Of a stretch of 64,000 nt of DNA, positions 43,522-52,570 are shown piece after piece (the first letter of the stretch is position 1; every line of letters starts with the position of its first letter). The position numbers and the translations under genes were made by a program. The stretch is taken from positions 310,001 to 374,000 of the forward strand of contig NZ_QPIB01000001.1 of NCBI RefSeq assembly GCF_003671765.1. Direction: 5' to 3'. The DNA comes from Xenophilus sp. E41 (lineage in GTDB: Bacteria; Pseudomonadota; Gammaproteobacteria; Burkholderiales; Burkholderiaceae_C). The notes beneath the pieces are model-generated. The model was not told the DNA's origin and did no database searches. It worked only from the letters and a program-made list of their open reading frames with translations.

Positions 43522-45039
43522 TCAGCTCAGGTTGGGCAGCACCAGGCGGGAGGAATCCTCCTCCGTCTCCTCGATGCGCGGCCGGTTGCCGTTCATGCGG
43601 CTGATGGCGTCGGTGTCGATGTCGCCCGTGACGTACACGCCGTCGAAGCAGGAGGCCTCGAAACCGGCGATGTTCACGGTGTCGGCCTTGGCGGGTGCCG
43701 CCTTCATGACGGCGCGCTTCATCGCATCCACGTCCTGGTAGATCAGCGCGTCGCAGCCGATCAGCTGGCGGATCTCCTCGATGCTGCGGTCGTGCGCCAC
43801 CAGTTCGTCCTTGGTCGGCATGTCGATGCCGTAGACGTTGGGGAAGCGCACCGGCGGCGCGGCGCTAGCCATGTAGACCTTGTTCGCGCCCGCGTCGCGT
43901 GCCATCTGCACGATCTCGCGGCTGGTCGTGCCGCGCACGATCGAATCGTCGACCAGCAGCACGTTGCGGCCCTTGAACTCGCTCGCGATCACGTTGAGCT
44001 TCTGCCGCACCGACTTCTTGCGCACGCCCTGCCCCGGCATGATGAAGGTGCGGCCGACGTAGCGGTTCTTGACGAAGCCCTCGCGGTACGGCACGCCCAG
44101 CAGGTGGGCCAGCTGCGTCGCGCTCGGCCGGCTCGATTCGGGGATCGGGATGATCACGTCGATGTCGCTCGGCGGCACCGTCGACACCACGCGCTGCGCG
44201 AGCGTCTCGCCCAGGTTGAGCCGCGCCTGGTAGACCGAGATGCCGTCGAGCGTGGAGTCCGGCCGCGCCAGGTACACGAATTCGAAGATGCAGGGGTTCA
44301 GCGTCGGCGATTCGGCGCACTGCTGCGCATGCATGTTGCCCTGCAGGTCGATGAAGACGGCCTCGCCCGGCGCCACGTTGCGCTCGAAGGTGAAGCCCGA
44401 GCCCTCGAGCGCCACCGATTCGCTGGCCACCATGAGCGCGCCGTCGGCGTTGCGCCCCAGGCACAGCGGGCGGATGCCGTACGGGTCGCGGAACACCAGC
44501 AGGCCGTGGCCGGCGATGAGCGACACCACCGCGTAGGAGCCGCGCAGCCGCTTGTGGACGGCGCGCACGGCCGCGAACACATCGTCGACCTTCAGCGGAA
44601 TGCCGCGCGTGGAGCGTTCCAGCTCGTGCGCGAGCACGTTGAGCAGCACCTCCGAGTCGCTCTCGGTGTTGGTGTGGCGGTGGTCGGTGGAGAACAGCTC
44701 GGCGCGCAGCGCGTGCGCATTGGTGAGGTTGCCGTTGTGCACCAGCACGATGCCGAAGGGGGCGTTGACGTAGAAGGGCTGCGCCTCTTCCTCGCTGTAG
44801 GCGTTGCCGGCCGTGGGGTAGCGCACCTGGCCCAGGCCCACGCTGCCCGGCAGCGCGCGCATGTTGCGGGTGCGGAACACGTCGCGCACCATGCCCTTGG
44901 CCTTGTGCATGAAGAACTTGCGCTCCAGCATCGTCACGATGCCGGCCGCATCCTGCCCGCGGTGCTGCAGCAGCAGCATCGCGTCATAGAGCAATTGGTT
45001 GACGGGAGCGTTGCTGACGACGCCGACGATTCCACACAT
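43522..45039 (-). CDS. purF: Amidophosphoribosyltransferase
   Basis: PurF makes phosphoribosylamine from PRPP and glutamine, the first step of purine synthesis. The 505-residue protein starts MCGIVGVV, with C2 as the class II glutaminase nucleophile after Met removal, then RYPTAGNAYSEEEAQPFYVNAPFGI. The PRPP site is the VLLVDDSIVRGTTSREIVQMARDAGA segment of the type I PRTase domain. It lies 18 bases downstream of cvpA, in the conserved folC-dedD-cvpA-purF order, and immediately ahead of metZ. Confidence 0.97.
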   Translation of the reverse strand: MCGIVGVVSNAPVNQLLYDAMLLLQHRGQDAAGIVTMLERKFFMHKAKGMVRDVFRTRNMRALPGSVGLGQVRYPTAGNAYSEEEAQPFYVNAPFGIVLVHNGNLTNAHALRAELFSTDHRHTNTESDSEVLLNVLAHELERSTRGIPLKVDDVFAAVRAVHKRLRGSYAVVSLIAGHGLLVFRDPYGIRPLCLGRNADGALMVASESVALEGSGFTFERNVAPGEAVFIDLQGNMHAQQCAESPTLNPCIFEFVYLARPDSTLDGISVYQARLNLGETLAQRVVSTVPPSDIDVIIPIPESSRPSATQLAHLLGVPYREGFVKNRYVGRTFIMPGQGVRKKSVRQKLNVIASEFKGRNVLLVDDSIVRGTTSREIVQMARDAGANKVYMASAAPPVRFPNVYGIDMPTKDELVAHDRSIEEIRQLIGCDALIYQDVDAMKRAVMKAAPAKADTVNIAGFEASCFDGVYVTGDIDTDAISRMNGNRPRIEETEEDSSRLVLPNLS

Positions 45040-45057
45040 GGGAGCGATCCTCTTGAA

Positions 45058-45543
45058 CTACGGAAGGTAGCTTGCCAACTTTTCAGGCAATGCAGGCTTC
45101 AGGCCCTGCAGTGCCGCATCCAACCACGGCGCGCTGGCCGACTCGCGCCACCAGCCGTCCTGGCCCAGTGCCAGCACGTGGACGACCACGGCCACCACCA
45201 GCAGCGCGACCGCTGCGCGCGCGGCGCCGAACAGCGCGCCCAGCATCCGGTCGACGGGCCGCAGGCCCACCGCGGTGACCAGCCTGCGCGTCACCGCCGC
45301 CACCAGGCCGCCGGCGAAGGCCACGGCCACGAACACAAGCACGAAACCTGCCGCATAACGCCAAGATGCGCCCGGTTCGCCAAAAGGCAACCAGGCCGCC
45401 ACGTCCGCCGCAAACCACTGCGCGCACAGGAAGGCGGCGATCCAGCCGACGAGCGAGATCACCTCGAACACCAGCCCGCGCCACAGCCCGGTGAGCATGG
45501 ACAGCCCGAGCACCCCCACCGCGATCCAGTCGAACAGGGCCAC
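45058..45543 (-). CDS. cvpA: CvpA family membrane protein
   Basis: This 161-residue inner-membrane protein has about four hydrophobic segments and the CvpA signature FDWIAVGVLGLSMLTGLWRGLVFEVISLVGW near its N-terminus, then VDRMLGALFGAARAAVALLVV. CvpA is needed for colicin V export in Escherichia coli and affects envelope homeostasis. A GTG start at 45543 was chosen from that signature; no ATG is suitably placed. It lies 13 bases after dedD and 18 bases before purF, in one operon. Confidence 0.88.
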   Translation of the reverse strand: MALFDWIAVGVLGLSMLTGLWRGLVFEVISLVGWIAAFLCAQWFAADVAAWLPFGEPGASWRYAAGFVLVFVAVAFAGGLVAAVTRRLVTAVGLRPVDRMLGALFGAARAAVALLVVAVVVHVLALGQDGWWRESASAPWLDAALQGLKPALPEKLASYLP

Positions 45544-45556
45544 GGCTGCGGCACGC

Positions 45557-46471
45557 TCAAAGCGTGAGCACGGCGGCCGGCAACGCCAGGCCCTTGATGC
45601 GCTCGGCCGCCTTGTCCGCTTCCGCCTTCGAACCGAAGGGCCCCACGCGCACCCGCGTGCGTTCGCCGTCGGCGGTCTTGGCGACGTGGGTGTAGGTCTT
45701 GAGGCCTGCCTTTTCCAGCTTCTGCCGGGTTTCCTTGGCCTTGTCGGCGTCGGCGAAGGCGCCCACCTGGACCACGAAGCGGCCGGCCGCATCGGCGGGC
45801 TTGTCGGCCGAAGCCTTGTCGGCCGGCTTGGCCTCCGCGGGCCTGGCAGCCGGCTTGCCTTCCAGCAGCGCCAGCGCGCGCGCGCCATCGTCGCGGGCGG
45901 CAGGCTTGGCCTGGGCGGGCTTGGCTTCGGGCTTGGATTCGGCCGTGCGTGACGGCTCGGGCTTGGGCTCGTGCCGCACCTCGGGCTTCGGCTCGGGCTT
46001 GGGTTCCGGCTTCGGTTCGGGTTTCGGGTCCGGCTTGGGCTCGGGCTTCGGAGCCGGCGGCGCGGCGGCCGGCGCGGGCGCCGGCGATGCGGCAGGCGCC
46101 GTCGCCACGATCTCGGTGCCGTCGGCGCGCTCGGTGATCATGCCTCCGGACGAGGGCGTGCGCGGCGCGGTGCCTTCGGCAGCGCTGCCGGCGTTCGACG
46201 TGGTCGTGGCCGGCGGCGCGGGCACGGCGAGCGGCTTGGTCTTGTTGCGATCGGGGATCTCGATCGGGATGTCCACCGCCACCGGTCGCGGCTGGGTGTC
46301 GAACAGCAGCGGGAATCCGATCACGCCCAGCAGCACCAGCACGGCTGCGCCGAGCAGCCGGTGCCGCGCACGGCGGCGCATGGATTCGACGCTTTCCGCC
46401 GGTGCCGCGGCCGCGGCGCCGCGCGCCTCGTTGCCTTGGGGACCCTTCGAGCGGAACTTGAAAAACGCCAT
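45557..46471 (-). CDS. dedD: SPOR-domain protein (DedD-like)
   Basis: This 304-residue protein has a cytoplasmic N-terminus, one membrane segment at about residues 38-57 (RLLGAAVLVLLGVIGFPLLF), a long linker with a KPEPKPDP repeat, and a C-terminal SPOR domain (about 230-304: GRFVVQVGAFADADKAKETRQKLEKAG). SPOR domains bind denuded glycan strands at the division septum. DedD helps FtsN promote cell division. Position between folC and cvpA matches the conserved operon. Confidence 0.9.
   Translation of the reverse strand: MAFFKFRSKGPQGNEARGAAAAAPAESVESMRRRARHRLLGAAVLVLLGVIGFPLLFDTQPRPVAVDIPIEIPDRNKTKPLAVPAPPATTTSNAGSAAEGTAPRTPSSGGMITERADGTEIVATAPAASPAPAPAAAPPAPKPEPKPDPKPEPKPEPKPEPKPEVRHEPKPEPSRTAESKPEAKPAQAKPAARDDGARALALLEGKPAARPAEAKPADKASADKPADAAGRFVVQVGAFADADKAKETRQKLEKAGLKTYTHVAKTADGERTRVRVGPFGSKAEADKAAERIKGLALPAAVLTL
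45954..46053. repeat. Tandem repeat coding for the KPEP linker of DedD
   Basis: Degenerate 12-base units on the minus strand encode repeated Lys-Pro-Glu-Pro (with variants KPDP and KPEVRHEP) between the membrane segment and the SPOR domain. Such units can change number by slippage; here they would set the reach of the domain across the periplasm. Confidence 0.7.
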
Positions 46472-46545
46472 GAACGTCGATTCCCTGACTGTGGAGTGCA
46501 GCGTGCGCGAAAAAAGAGCGGAGGGGCCGGGCCCGGAGGGCAGTG

Positions 46546-47841
46546 TCAGGCGCCGGGCTGGAGGTGTTTGGCCTGCAGTCGGGGGATGCCATGCTCGAGC
46601 ACACCGCCGACCGTGAAGAAGGATCCGAAGACCACGATTCTATCAGCGGGGTCCGCTGCATCGACCGCCGCCTGCAGGGCCGCCATCGGGTCGGCGTGGG
46701 TGCTGGCGCTGACCTCCGGGCGCCGGTTGCGCGCCTTCCAGGCCGCCTCGAGATCGGCCGCCCGTGCGGCCCGCGGCGTGGGCAGGTCGGTGAAGTACCA
46801 GCGGTCGACCAGCGGGCCGATGCGCTCGAGGATCGGCGCCAGCTCCTTGTCCGCCATGACGCCGAAGACGGCGTGCGTCACCGGGTAGAAGCCCATCGCG
46901 TCGAGGTTCTCGGTCAGCGCCGCGACGGCGTGCGGGTTGTGCGCCACGTCCAGCACCAGCGCGGGCTGGCCCGGCACGATCTGGAAGCGGCCGGGCAACT
47001 CGACCAGCGACAGCCCGACGCGGATGGCCTGCGCCGTGACCGGCAGGCGCGGGCGCAGCGCCTCGAGCGCGGCCAGCACCCCGGCCGCATTGACGAGCTG
47101 GTTGGCGCCGCGCAGCGCCGGATAGGCCAGTCCTGCATAGCGCCGGCCACGGCCGGCCCAGGACCATTGCTGCGGATCGCCCGACACATTGAAGTCGCGG
47201 CCCGACAGCCACAGGTCGGCGCCGATGGCCTCGGCATGCGCGACCACGCTGGCCGGCGGCATCGGGTCGCTGACGATGGCGGGCTTGCCCGGCCGCATGA
47301 TCCCGGCCTTCTCGAAGCCGATGCGCTCGCGATCCGGCCCGAGGAAGTCCATGTGGTCCAGGTCGATGCTGGTGAGGATGGCGCAGTCGGTGTCGACGAT
47401 GTTCACGGCGTCGAGCCGGCCGCCCAGGCCCACCTCGAGGATGGCGACTTCGACGCCGGCCTCGATCATGCAGGCGAACAGCGCCAGGGTCGTGAACTCG
47501 AAGTAGGTCAGCGAGGTGTCGCCCCGCGCGCGCTCGACCGCCTCGAAATGCGCCGGCAGCCGCTCGGCCGCCACGATCTCGCCGCCGATGCGCAGCCGCT
47601 CCTCGAAGTGAACCAGGTGCGGCGAGCTGTAGACGCCGGTGCGGTAGCCGGCTTCCGTGAGGATCGATTCCAGCATGGCGCAGGTCGAGCCCTTGCCGTT
47701 GGTGCCGGCCACGGTGATCACCGGGCAGGCGAAGGCCAGGCCCATGCGTTCGGCGACCGCGCGCACGCGTTCCAGGCCGAGTTCGATGTTCTTTGCGTGC
47801 AGGTGCTCGGCGTGCGCGAGCCAGTCGGCCAGGGTCTTCAT
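46546..47841 (-). CDS. folC: Bifunctional folylpolyglutamate synthase/dihydrofolate synthase
   Basis: FolC adds glutamate to dihydropteroate and then to reduced folates. The 431-residue protein has the Mur-ligase-family P-loop ITVAGTNGKGSTCAMLES (46-52), SSPHLVHFEERLRIGG, LEVGLGGRLDAVNIVD, TSIDLDHMDFLGP and VLDVAHNPHAVAALTENL. It starts MKTLADWLAHAE. It is the first gene visible in the folC-dedD-cvpA-purF-metZ series, with 74 bases to dedD, and is divergent from the ArsC-like gene. Confidence 0.96.
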   Translation of the reverse strand: MKTLADWLAHAEHLHAKNIELGLERVRAVAERMGLAFACPVITVAGTNGKGSTCAMLESILTEAGYRTGVYSSPHLVHFEERLRIGGEIVAAERLPAHFEAVERARGDTSLTYFEFTTLALFACMIEAGVEVAILEVGLGGRLDAVNIVDTDCAILTSIDLDHMDFLGPDRERIGFEKAGIMRPGKPAIVSDPMPPASVVAHAEAIGADLWLSGRDFNVSGDPQQWSWAGRGRRYAGLAYPALRGANQLVNAAGVLAALEALRPRLPVTAQAIRVGLSLVELPGRFQIVPGQPALVLDVAHNPHAVAALTENLDAMGFYPVTHAVFGVMADKELAPILERIGPLVDRWYFTDLPTPRAARAADLEAAWKARNRRPEVSASTHADPMAALQAAVDAADPADRIVVFGSFFTVGGVLEHGIPRLQAKHLQPGA

Positions 47842-47889
47842 GGAGCCCGCGATTGTCGCCCAGCCCTTCCGGCTGCATCATCCGCGCCC

Positions 47890-48252
47890 ATGATCGACCT
47901 CTACGGCATCCCGAATTGCGACACCGTCAAGCGCGCCCGCGCCTGGCTGGACACGCAGCAGCTTCCCTACCGTTTCCACGACTTCAAGAAGGAAGGCCTG
48001 CCCGAGGCCACCGTGCAGCGCTGGATCGCCGCGGTCGGCTGGGAGGCGCTGGTCAACCGGCGCGGCACCACTTGGCGGCAACTGGATGCGGCCGCGCGCG
48101 ATGCGGTGGTCGACGCGCCCTCGGCCCAGGCCGTGCTGCAGGCGAATCCCGGCCTGGTCAAGCGGCCGGTCGTCGAATGGGCGCGGCCGGACGTTGTGAC
48201 GGTCGGCTTCGATGCCGACGCGTGGATCTCGCATCGCGAAAAGCTCGCGTGA
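47890..48252 (+). CDS. ArsC/Spx-like reductase (YffB type)
   Basis: This 120-residue protein has a thioredoxin-like ArsC fold: LYGIPNCDTVKRARAWLD with C10 as the likely active thiol, then YRFHDFKKEGLPEATVQRW, VNRRGTTWRQLD and LVKRPVVEW. The latter segments are those of the YffB subgroup, for which arsenate reduction is doubtful and glutathione-dependent thiol reduction has been proposed. It is divergent from folC by 48 bases. No arsenic resistance genes are present, so an ars role is unlikely. Confidence 0.88.
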   Translation: MIDLYGIPNCDTVKRARAWLDTQQLPYRFHDFKKEGLPEATVQRWIAAVGWEALVNRRGTTWRQLDAAARDAVVDAPSAQAVLQANPGLVKRPVVEWARPDVVTVGFDADAWISHREKLA

Positions 48253-48335
48253 ACCTTGGCGCGCGGGCGGGCTCCAACCGCCTGTCCGCACAGGCCGGTC
48301 CGCCGCCTGCCAGCACATCCGAAGGAGCTATTCCA

Positions 48336-48905
48336 ATGAACTCTCGCCTCCCTCCCACGGCCTCCGTCGACCTGCGCCATCGCGCCCGCCGCGTGCGGCA
48401 CGGCGCCCTGGCCGCCACCGCGCTCGCACTGGTCCTCGGCGCTGCCCTGCCCGCGTCGGCCCAGGAGGCGCCGGCCGTCGGCCGCGTCATCTCCACCAGC
48501 CCGATCCACGAGAACGGCCAGCCCGCCGGCTACAGCGTCACTTACGAGTACGGCGGCCGCCAGTACACGACGCGCACCGAGACGCCACCCGGCCCGACCA
48601 TCCCGGTGCAGCTGAGCGGCTACGGCGTCGCCACCTACCCGGTCGCGCCGCAGCCGGTCCTGGCCGGCAACCCGGAGCCGGCGGCGCCCCCCGCGCAACC
48701 CTACGCCGTCACGCCCGAGCCGGGCGTCGTGGTGTCGGGCAACGGCGTGCCGTACGGCGCGCCTGCCCCCGCGTATCCGGCCGCCTACCCGGCGCCCGTG
48801 TACGTGGCGCCGGCCTATGCTTACCCGGCACCCTACGTGTATCCGCCGGTGGGCCTGTCGCTCAACTTCGGCTACTCGCGCGGCTGGCACCACGGCTGGC
48901 GCTGA
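48336..48905 (+). CDS. Exported Pro/Tyr/Ala-rich protein of unknown function
   Basis: This 189-residue protein has a signal peptide (residues about 1-42, ending ALPASAQ), a short domain VGRVISTSPIHENGQPAGYSV / YEYGGRQYTTRTETPPGPTIPV, and a low-complexity C-terminus rich in Pro, Ala and Tyr (YPAAYPAPVYVAPAYAYP) ending LNFGYSRGWHHGWR. The short domain resembles the N-terminal part of 17-kDa surface-antigen/glycine-zipper envelope proteins, but the zipper is absent. A GAAGGAG ribosome site fixes the start. Function is unknown; an envelope location is inferred. Confidence 0.75.
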   Translation: MNSRLPPTASVDLRHRARRVRHGALAATALALVLGAALPASAQEAPAVGRVISTSPIHENGQPAGYSVTYEYGGRQYTTRTETPPGPTIPVQLSGYGVATYPVAPQPVLAGNPEPAAPPAQPYAVTPEPGVVVSGNGVPYGAPAPAYPAAYPAPVYVAPAYAYPAPYVYPPVGLSLNFGYSRGWHHGWR

Positions 48906-48923
48906 GCCGCGGACCGGGCGCCC

Positions 48924-48929
48924 TAGAAT
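48924..48929 (+). promoter_or_regulatory. Possible -10 element for ppnP
   Basis: TAGAAT lies 112 bases before the ppnP start in the CTAGAATGC context. If it is used, the dispersed repeat at 48958-49012 falls in the ppnP leader RNA. No good -35 is visible. Confidence 0.35.
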
Positions 48930-48957
48930 GCCGGGCGCCGCACCGGATCTTCTTAAG

Positions 48958-49012
48958 AAAATCGGGCTGCAGCGCCCGCCCCGCCTGCGCGGGGCGCTAT
49001 TGAAACCGTAGC
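48958..49012 (-). repeat. Dispersed hairpin repeat, copy 7 (inverted orientation)
   Basis: On the minus strand: GCTACGGTTTCAATAGC (49012-48996), hairpin GCCCCGC...GCGGGGC (48978-48995), then GGGCGCTGCAGCCCGATTTT. It lies between the exported-protein stop and ppnP. Confidence 0.85.
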
Positions 49013-49040
49013 AAACAGGCCCGGCGCCTCCCCTTTCCGC

Positions 49041-49361
49041 ATGACCACCCAGACCCTCGACGGCGTGTCCGTCGCCACCCAGGCCAACGTGTATTTCGAC
49101 GGCAAGTGCGTCTCGCACGGCATCACCTTCGCCGACGGGCGCAAGTGCACGGTGGGGGTGATCCTGCCGTCGTCGCTGACCTTCAGCACCGGCGCGCCCG
49201 AGGTCATGGAAGGCACGGGCGGCAGCTGCGAGTACAAGCTCGACGGCAGCAGCGAATGGGTGGCCGCCGGCGCGGGCGAGAAGTTCAGCGTGCCCGGCAA
49301 CTCGAAGTTCGAGATCCGCGTGACCGGCGCGCCCTACAGCTACATCTGCCACTTCGGCTGA
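49041..49361 (+). CDS. ppnP: Pyrimidine/purine nucleoside phosphorylase
   Basis: PpnP (formerly YaiE, DUF1255) phosphorolyses several nucleosides to free base and ribose 1-phosphate. The 106-residue protein matches the single-domain cupin-like family throughout: NVYFDGKCVSHGITFADG, KCTVGVILPSSLTFSTGAPEVMEGTGG, FSVPGNSKFEIRVTGAPYSYICHFG, the last being the diagnostic C-terminus. The ATG at 49041 gives the normal length. It stands alone, with a repeat in its upstream region. Confidence 0.93.
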   Translation: MTTQTLDGVSVATQANVYFDGKCVSHGITFADGRKCTVGVILPSSLTFSTGAPEVMEGTGGSCEYKLDGSSEWVAAGAGEKFSVPGNSKFEIRVTGAPYSYICHFG

Positions 49362-49396
49362 TCGCCGCCCGCGGCGGGCGACCGGCCTTTCAGCTT

Positions 49397-50239
49397 TCAG
49401 TCGCCGCCGCCCCCTCCGCATCCGCCGCCGCAGCCGCCGCCTCCGTCACTGCTGCTGCCGCCGCTGTCGCCGCCCCCATCGGAGGACGAAGAGGACTCGC
49501 TGCCGCCCAGCCCTTGCGCATCGCCGGGGTAGCCGCCCGAGTCGCCGGAGGACGATGCGCCGCCGTCGGCGAAGGCCGTTCCGCAGTACGCATCGGAGCC
49601 GCTCGCCCGGTCGATGGCGCTGCAGTCCGGCGTGTAGTGGAAGCCTCCCGCGACCGCGAACTTGGCGTCCAGCGCGAAGAGCAGCGGCAGCCGCGCGGGC
49701 TTGCGCGGGTCGATGCTTTCCTCCTTGCAGGCCCAGTACCAGCTGCGGCGCAGCCCGTCGTTGCGCCTCGCATCGCGGCCCAGCACCTCGGCCGGGGTGT
49801 GGTGCAGCATCGCGCCGAAGGCCCCCTCGCACCAGCGCTGGTAGCCCTGCGTGTGCAGGATGTATTCGTGCCAGGCCTCGTCGACCACTTTCGAGGGCAT
49901 GGCCACGAACTTGCGCCCGCTGCGCAGGTGCGCCATGAAGAACTGCCGCAGGCCGCGCAGCACCAGTTCGGCGTCGCGCGACGACAGCTGCGGGAATGCC
50001 TGGCGCAGCTTGCCGATCAGGAAGGCCGGCAGCGAGGCCTCGCGGATGAACTGCCGGCGCAGGCTGTCCTCCCAGGCGCGCAGTGCGGCCGTGAGCACCA
50101 GCCCCACCACCACCGCGACGGCCAGCGACCAGCCCGTGCGCCAGGCGGCCACCGCGGCGATCGCCAGCACCCACACCAGCCGGCGCGCCCACACCAGGGC
50201 GGCGATGCGGCGTCGAAAGTTCAGTTCGGGCCAATGCAT
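49397..50239 (-). CDS. Membrane protein with glycine-rich C-terminus (DUF1399-like)
   Basis: This 280-residue protein has one or two N-terminal hydrophobic segments (residues about 15-52), then a domain with [21 protein letters not shown] and [19 protein letters not shown], the hallmark of glycine-rich-domain/DUF1399-like proteins, followed by [11 protein letters not shown] and LLFALDAKF. The tail is a low-complexity run of Gly, Ser and Asp ending [15 protein letters not shown]. That cysteine-and-glycine tail also occurs on other bacterial membrane proteins of unknown role. Function is unknown. It is minus strand, between ppnP and murB. Confidence 0.72.
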   Translation of the reverse strand: MHWPELNFRRRIAALVWARRLVWVLAIAAVAAWRTGWSLAVAVVVGLVLTAALRAWEDSLRRQFIREASLPAFLIGKLRQAFPQLSSRDAELVLRGLRQFFMAHLRSGRKFVAMPSKVVDEAWHEYILHTQGYQRWCEGAFGAMLHHTPAEVLGRDARRNDGLRRSWYWACKEESIDPRKPARLPLLFALDAKFAVAGGFHYTPDCSAIDRASGSDAYCGTAFADGGASSSGDSGGYPGDAQGLGGSESSSSSDGGGDSGGSSSDGGGGCGGGCGGGGGD

Positions 50240-50316
50240 GCCAATGCTCCTCCTCGGATCCTTCCTCGCCGCCGCGCATGCCCGCGCGCGTGCAGCGCCC
50301 TCTTAAGGCCCAGGCC

Positions 50317-51372
50317 TCAGACCACGACCGGCTCCGGCTCCAGCCGGATGCCGAAGCGCTCGTACACGCTGGTCTGGATCGCCTTGGCCAGGGTCATCAC
50401 CTCGCCGCCCGTGGCCGGATGCTCGCTGCCGCCGCGATTGACCAGCACCAGCGCCTGCCGCTCGTACACGCCGGCATTGCCGACCGACTTGCCCTTCCAG
50501 CCGCAGGCGTCGATGAGCCAGCCGGCGGCCAGCTTGATGCTGCCGTCGGGCATCGGGTAGTGCACGATCTTGGGGTCGCGCGCGATGATGTCGGCGCACT
50601 GCTCGGCCGTGACCGTCGGGTTCTTGAAGAAGCTGCCGGCATTGCCCAGCACGCGCCAGTCGGGCAGCTTGGCGCGCCGGATGGCGACGATCCAGTCGAA
50701 GATCTGCATCGGCGTCGGATCGGTCACCCCCGTCTCGGCCATCTTGCGTTCCAGGTCGAGGTAGCCCAGCACCGGCTTCCAGGGCTTGGGCAGCCGGAAG
50801 CGCACGCGGGTGATGAGCGCACGCCCGGCCAGCCCGAAGGCGTTGGTGGCCGGGTCGCCCACGTGCTTGAAGACCGAATCGCGGTAGCCGAAGGCGCACT
50901 GCGCAGCATCGAGCGTGAAGGGCTGGCCGGTCACGAGGTCGATGCCGTCCAGCGACTCGAAGCGGTCCTGCAGCTCGACGCCGTAGGCACCGATGTTCTG
51001 CACCGGCGCGCCACCCACCGTGCCGGGAATGAGCGCCATGTTCTCCAGGCCCGGCCAGCCCTGTTCGAGCAGCCATTGCACCGTGTCGTGCCAGACCTCG
51101 CCGGCGCCGACCTCGACGACCCAGGCCTTGGCACCCTCGTCGACCAGCCGCCGGCCCGGAATCTCGACCTTGAGCACCAGCGGCTTCACGTCGCCCGTGA
51201 GCACGATGTTGCTGCCGCCGCCGAGCACGAACTTCGGAAGATCGCGCAGCGCGGGGTCGGCCAGCACGGCGGCCACGTCGGCCTCGCTGGTGATGCGTAC
51301 CAGCAGCTGCGCACGGGCCACGATGCCGAAGCTGTTGTGCGGTTGCAGGGGGACGTTGCGCTGGACGATCAT
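50317..51372 (-). CDS. murB: UDP-N-acetylenolpyruvoylglucosamine reductase
   Basis: MurB reduces UDP-GlcNAc-enolpyruvate to UDP-MurNAc with NADPH and FAD, in peptidoglycan synthesis. The 351-residue protein has the FAD-binding [17 protein letters not shown], then [30 protein letters not shown] (the type I YG loop), and [10 protein letters not shown] with the catalytic serine. The C-terminus carries [13 protein letters not shown]. It starts [16 protein letters not shown] and is divergent from yajQ by 66 bases. Confidence 0.96.
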   Translation of the reverse strand: MIVQRNVPLQPHNSFGIVARAQLLVRITSEADVAAVLADPALRDLPKFVLGGGSNIVLTGDVKPLVLKVEIPGRRLVDEGAKAWVVEVGAGEVWHDTVQWLLEQGWPGLENMALIPGTVGGAPVQNIGAYGVELQDRFESLDGIDLVTGQPFTLDAAQCAFGYRDSVFKHVGDPATNAFGLAGRALITRVRFRLPKPWKPVLGYLDLERKMAETGVTDPTPMQIFDWIVAIRRAKLPDWRVLGNAGSFFKNPTVTAEQCADIIARDPKIVHYPMPDGSIKLAAGWLIDACGWKGKSVGNAGVYERQALVLVNRGGSEHPATGGEVMTLAKAIQTSVYERFGIRLEPEPVVV

Positions 51373-51438
51373 GGGAGAATTGTCGCATCCGACCCCGGCG
51401 CATCCCGGCCGGGGCAGTCATCCAAGGAGAACCCCCGC

Positions 51439-51924
51439 ATGCCCTCTTTCGACACCGTTTGCGAGCCGAACCTGGTCGAAGTCCGCAACGCCGTCGACAA
51501 CGCTGCCAAGGAAATCGGCACGCGCTTCGACTTCAAGGGCACGGCCGCCGCGATCGAGCTCAAGGACAAGGACATCACCCTCACCGGCGACGCCGACTTC
51601 CAGCTGCAGCAGGTCGAGGACATCCTGCGCGGCAAGCTCACCAAGCGCAGCGTGGACGTGCGCTTCCTCGACAAGGGCGACGTGCAGAAGGCCGGCGGCG
51701 ACAAGGTCAAGCAGGTCATCAAGGTCAAGAACGGCATCGACGCCGAGACCGGCAAGAAGATCCAGCGCATCCTCAAGGACAGCAAGCTCAAGGTGCAGGC
51801 CGCCATCCAGGGCGATGCGGTGCGCGTGACCGGCGCGAAGCGCGACGACCTGCAGGCCGCCATGGCGCTGATCAAGAAGGACGTGGCCGACCTGCCGCTG
51901 TCCTTCAACAACTTCAGGGACTGA
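51439..51924 (+). CDS. yajQ: YajQ family cyclic-di-GMP/nucleotide-binding protein
   Basis: This 161-residue protein matches YajQ/UPF0234 along its whole length: [44 protein letters not shown], and the C-terminal [24 protein letters not shown]. Some members bind cyclic-di-GMP and influence virulence gene expression. A strong AAGGAG ribosome site precedes the ATG. It is followed after seven bases by the aspartic protease gene, probably on the same transcript. Confidence 0.95.
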   Translation: MPSFDTVCEPNLVEVRNAVDNAAKEIGTRFDFKGTAAAIELKDKDITLTGDADFQLQQVEDILRGKLTKRSVDVRFLDKGDVQKAGGDKVKQVIKVKNGIDAETGKKIQRILKDSKLKVQAAIQGDAVRVTGAKRDDLQAAMALIKKDVADLPLSFNNFRD

Positions 51925-51931
51925 GCGACCC

Positions 51932-52570
51932 ATGAAGGCGCCCCTGCTCGCCGCGCTGCTGGGCGTCGGCTGCGCCCTGGCGCACGCCCAGTCCGTGACG
52001 CTCACCGGCAGCATCGGCAGCCGCGCCATCCTGATGGTCGACGGCGGCGCGCCGCGCACGGTGGCACCGGGCGAGACGGTGCAGGGCGTCAAACTCATCG
52101 CGATGCAGGGCGAGCAGGCCGTGGTCGAATCGGGCGGCAAGCGGCTCACCCTGCGCATGGATTCGCCGGTGAGCATCGGCGGCGCGGCACGCAGCGCGGG
52201 CGGCACGCGCATCGTGCTGCCGGTCGACAGCCGCGGCCACTTCATGACGCAGGGCGCCATCAACGGGCGCAGCGTCAACTTCATGCTCGACACCGGCGCG
52301 ACCGCGGTCGCCCTGTCGCTCGCCGATGCGCAGCGCATCGGCCTGGACTACGCCAAGGGCCAGCCGGTGCAGATCAACACCGCCAACGGCGTGGCCGGCG
52401 GCTGGCGCGTCAAGCTGTCGTCGGTGCGCGTGGGCGACGTGGAGGTCTACGACATCGACGCCATCGTCTCGCAGCAGCCCATGCCCTTCGTGCTGCTGGG
52501 CAACAGCTTCATCAACCGCTTCTCGATGCGACGCGACGCCGACCAGATGGTGCTCGAGAAGCGCTTCTGA
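51932..52570 (+). CDS. Exported retropepsin-like aspartic protease
   Basis: This 212-residue protein has a signal peptide (residues 1-20, ending AHAQ) and a single retropepsin-like domain with the active-site triplet in FMLDTGATAVALS (Asp121). It belongs to the bacterial clan AA family in which TIGR02281-like proteins dimerise. The fold needs two copies to make one active site. It would act in the periplasm; no substrate is known. It follows yajQ by seven bases and meets the convergent RidA gene directly. Confidence 0.85.
   Translation: MKAPLLAALLGVGCALAHAQSVTLTGSIGSRAILMVDGGAPRTVAPGETVQGVKLIAMQGEQAVVESGGKRLTLRMDSPVSIGGAARSAGGTRIVLPVDSRGHFMTQGAINGRSVNFMLDTGATAVALSLADAQRIGLDYAKGQPVQINTANGVAGGWRVKLSSVRVGDVEVYDIDAIVSQQPMPFVLLGNSFINRFSMRRDADQMVLEKRF

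Noticed and set aside
47890-48252. Arsenate resistance function for the ArsC-like gene
   Set aside because: No arsB, arsR or acr3 nearby, and the sequence fits the YffB subgroup rather than true arsenate reductases.
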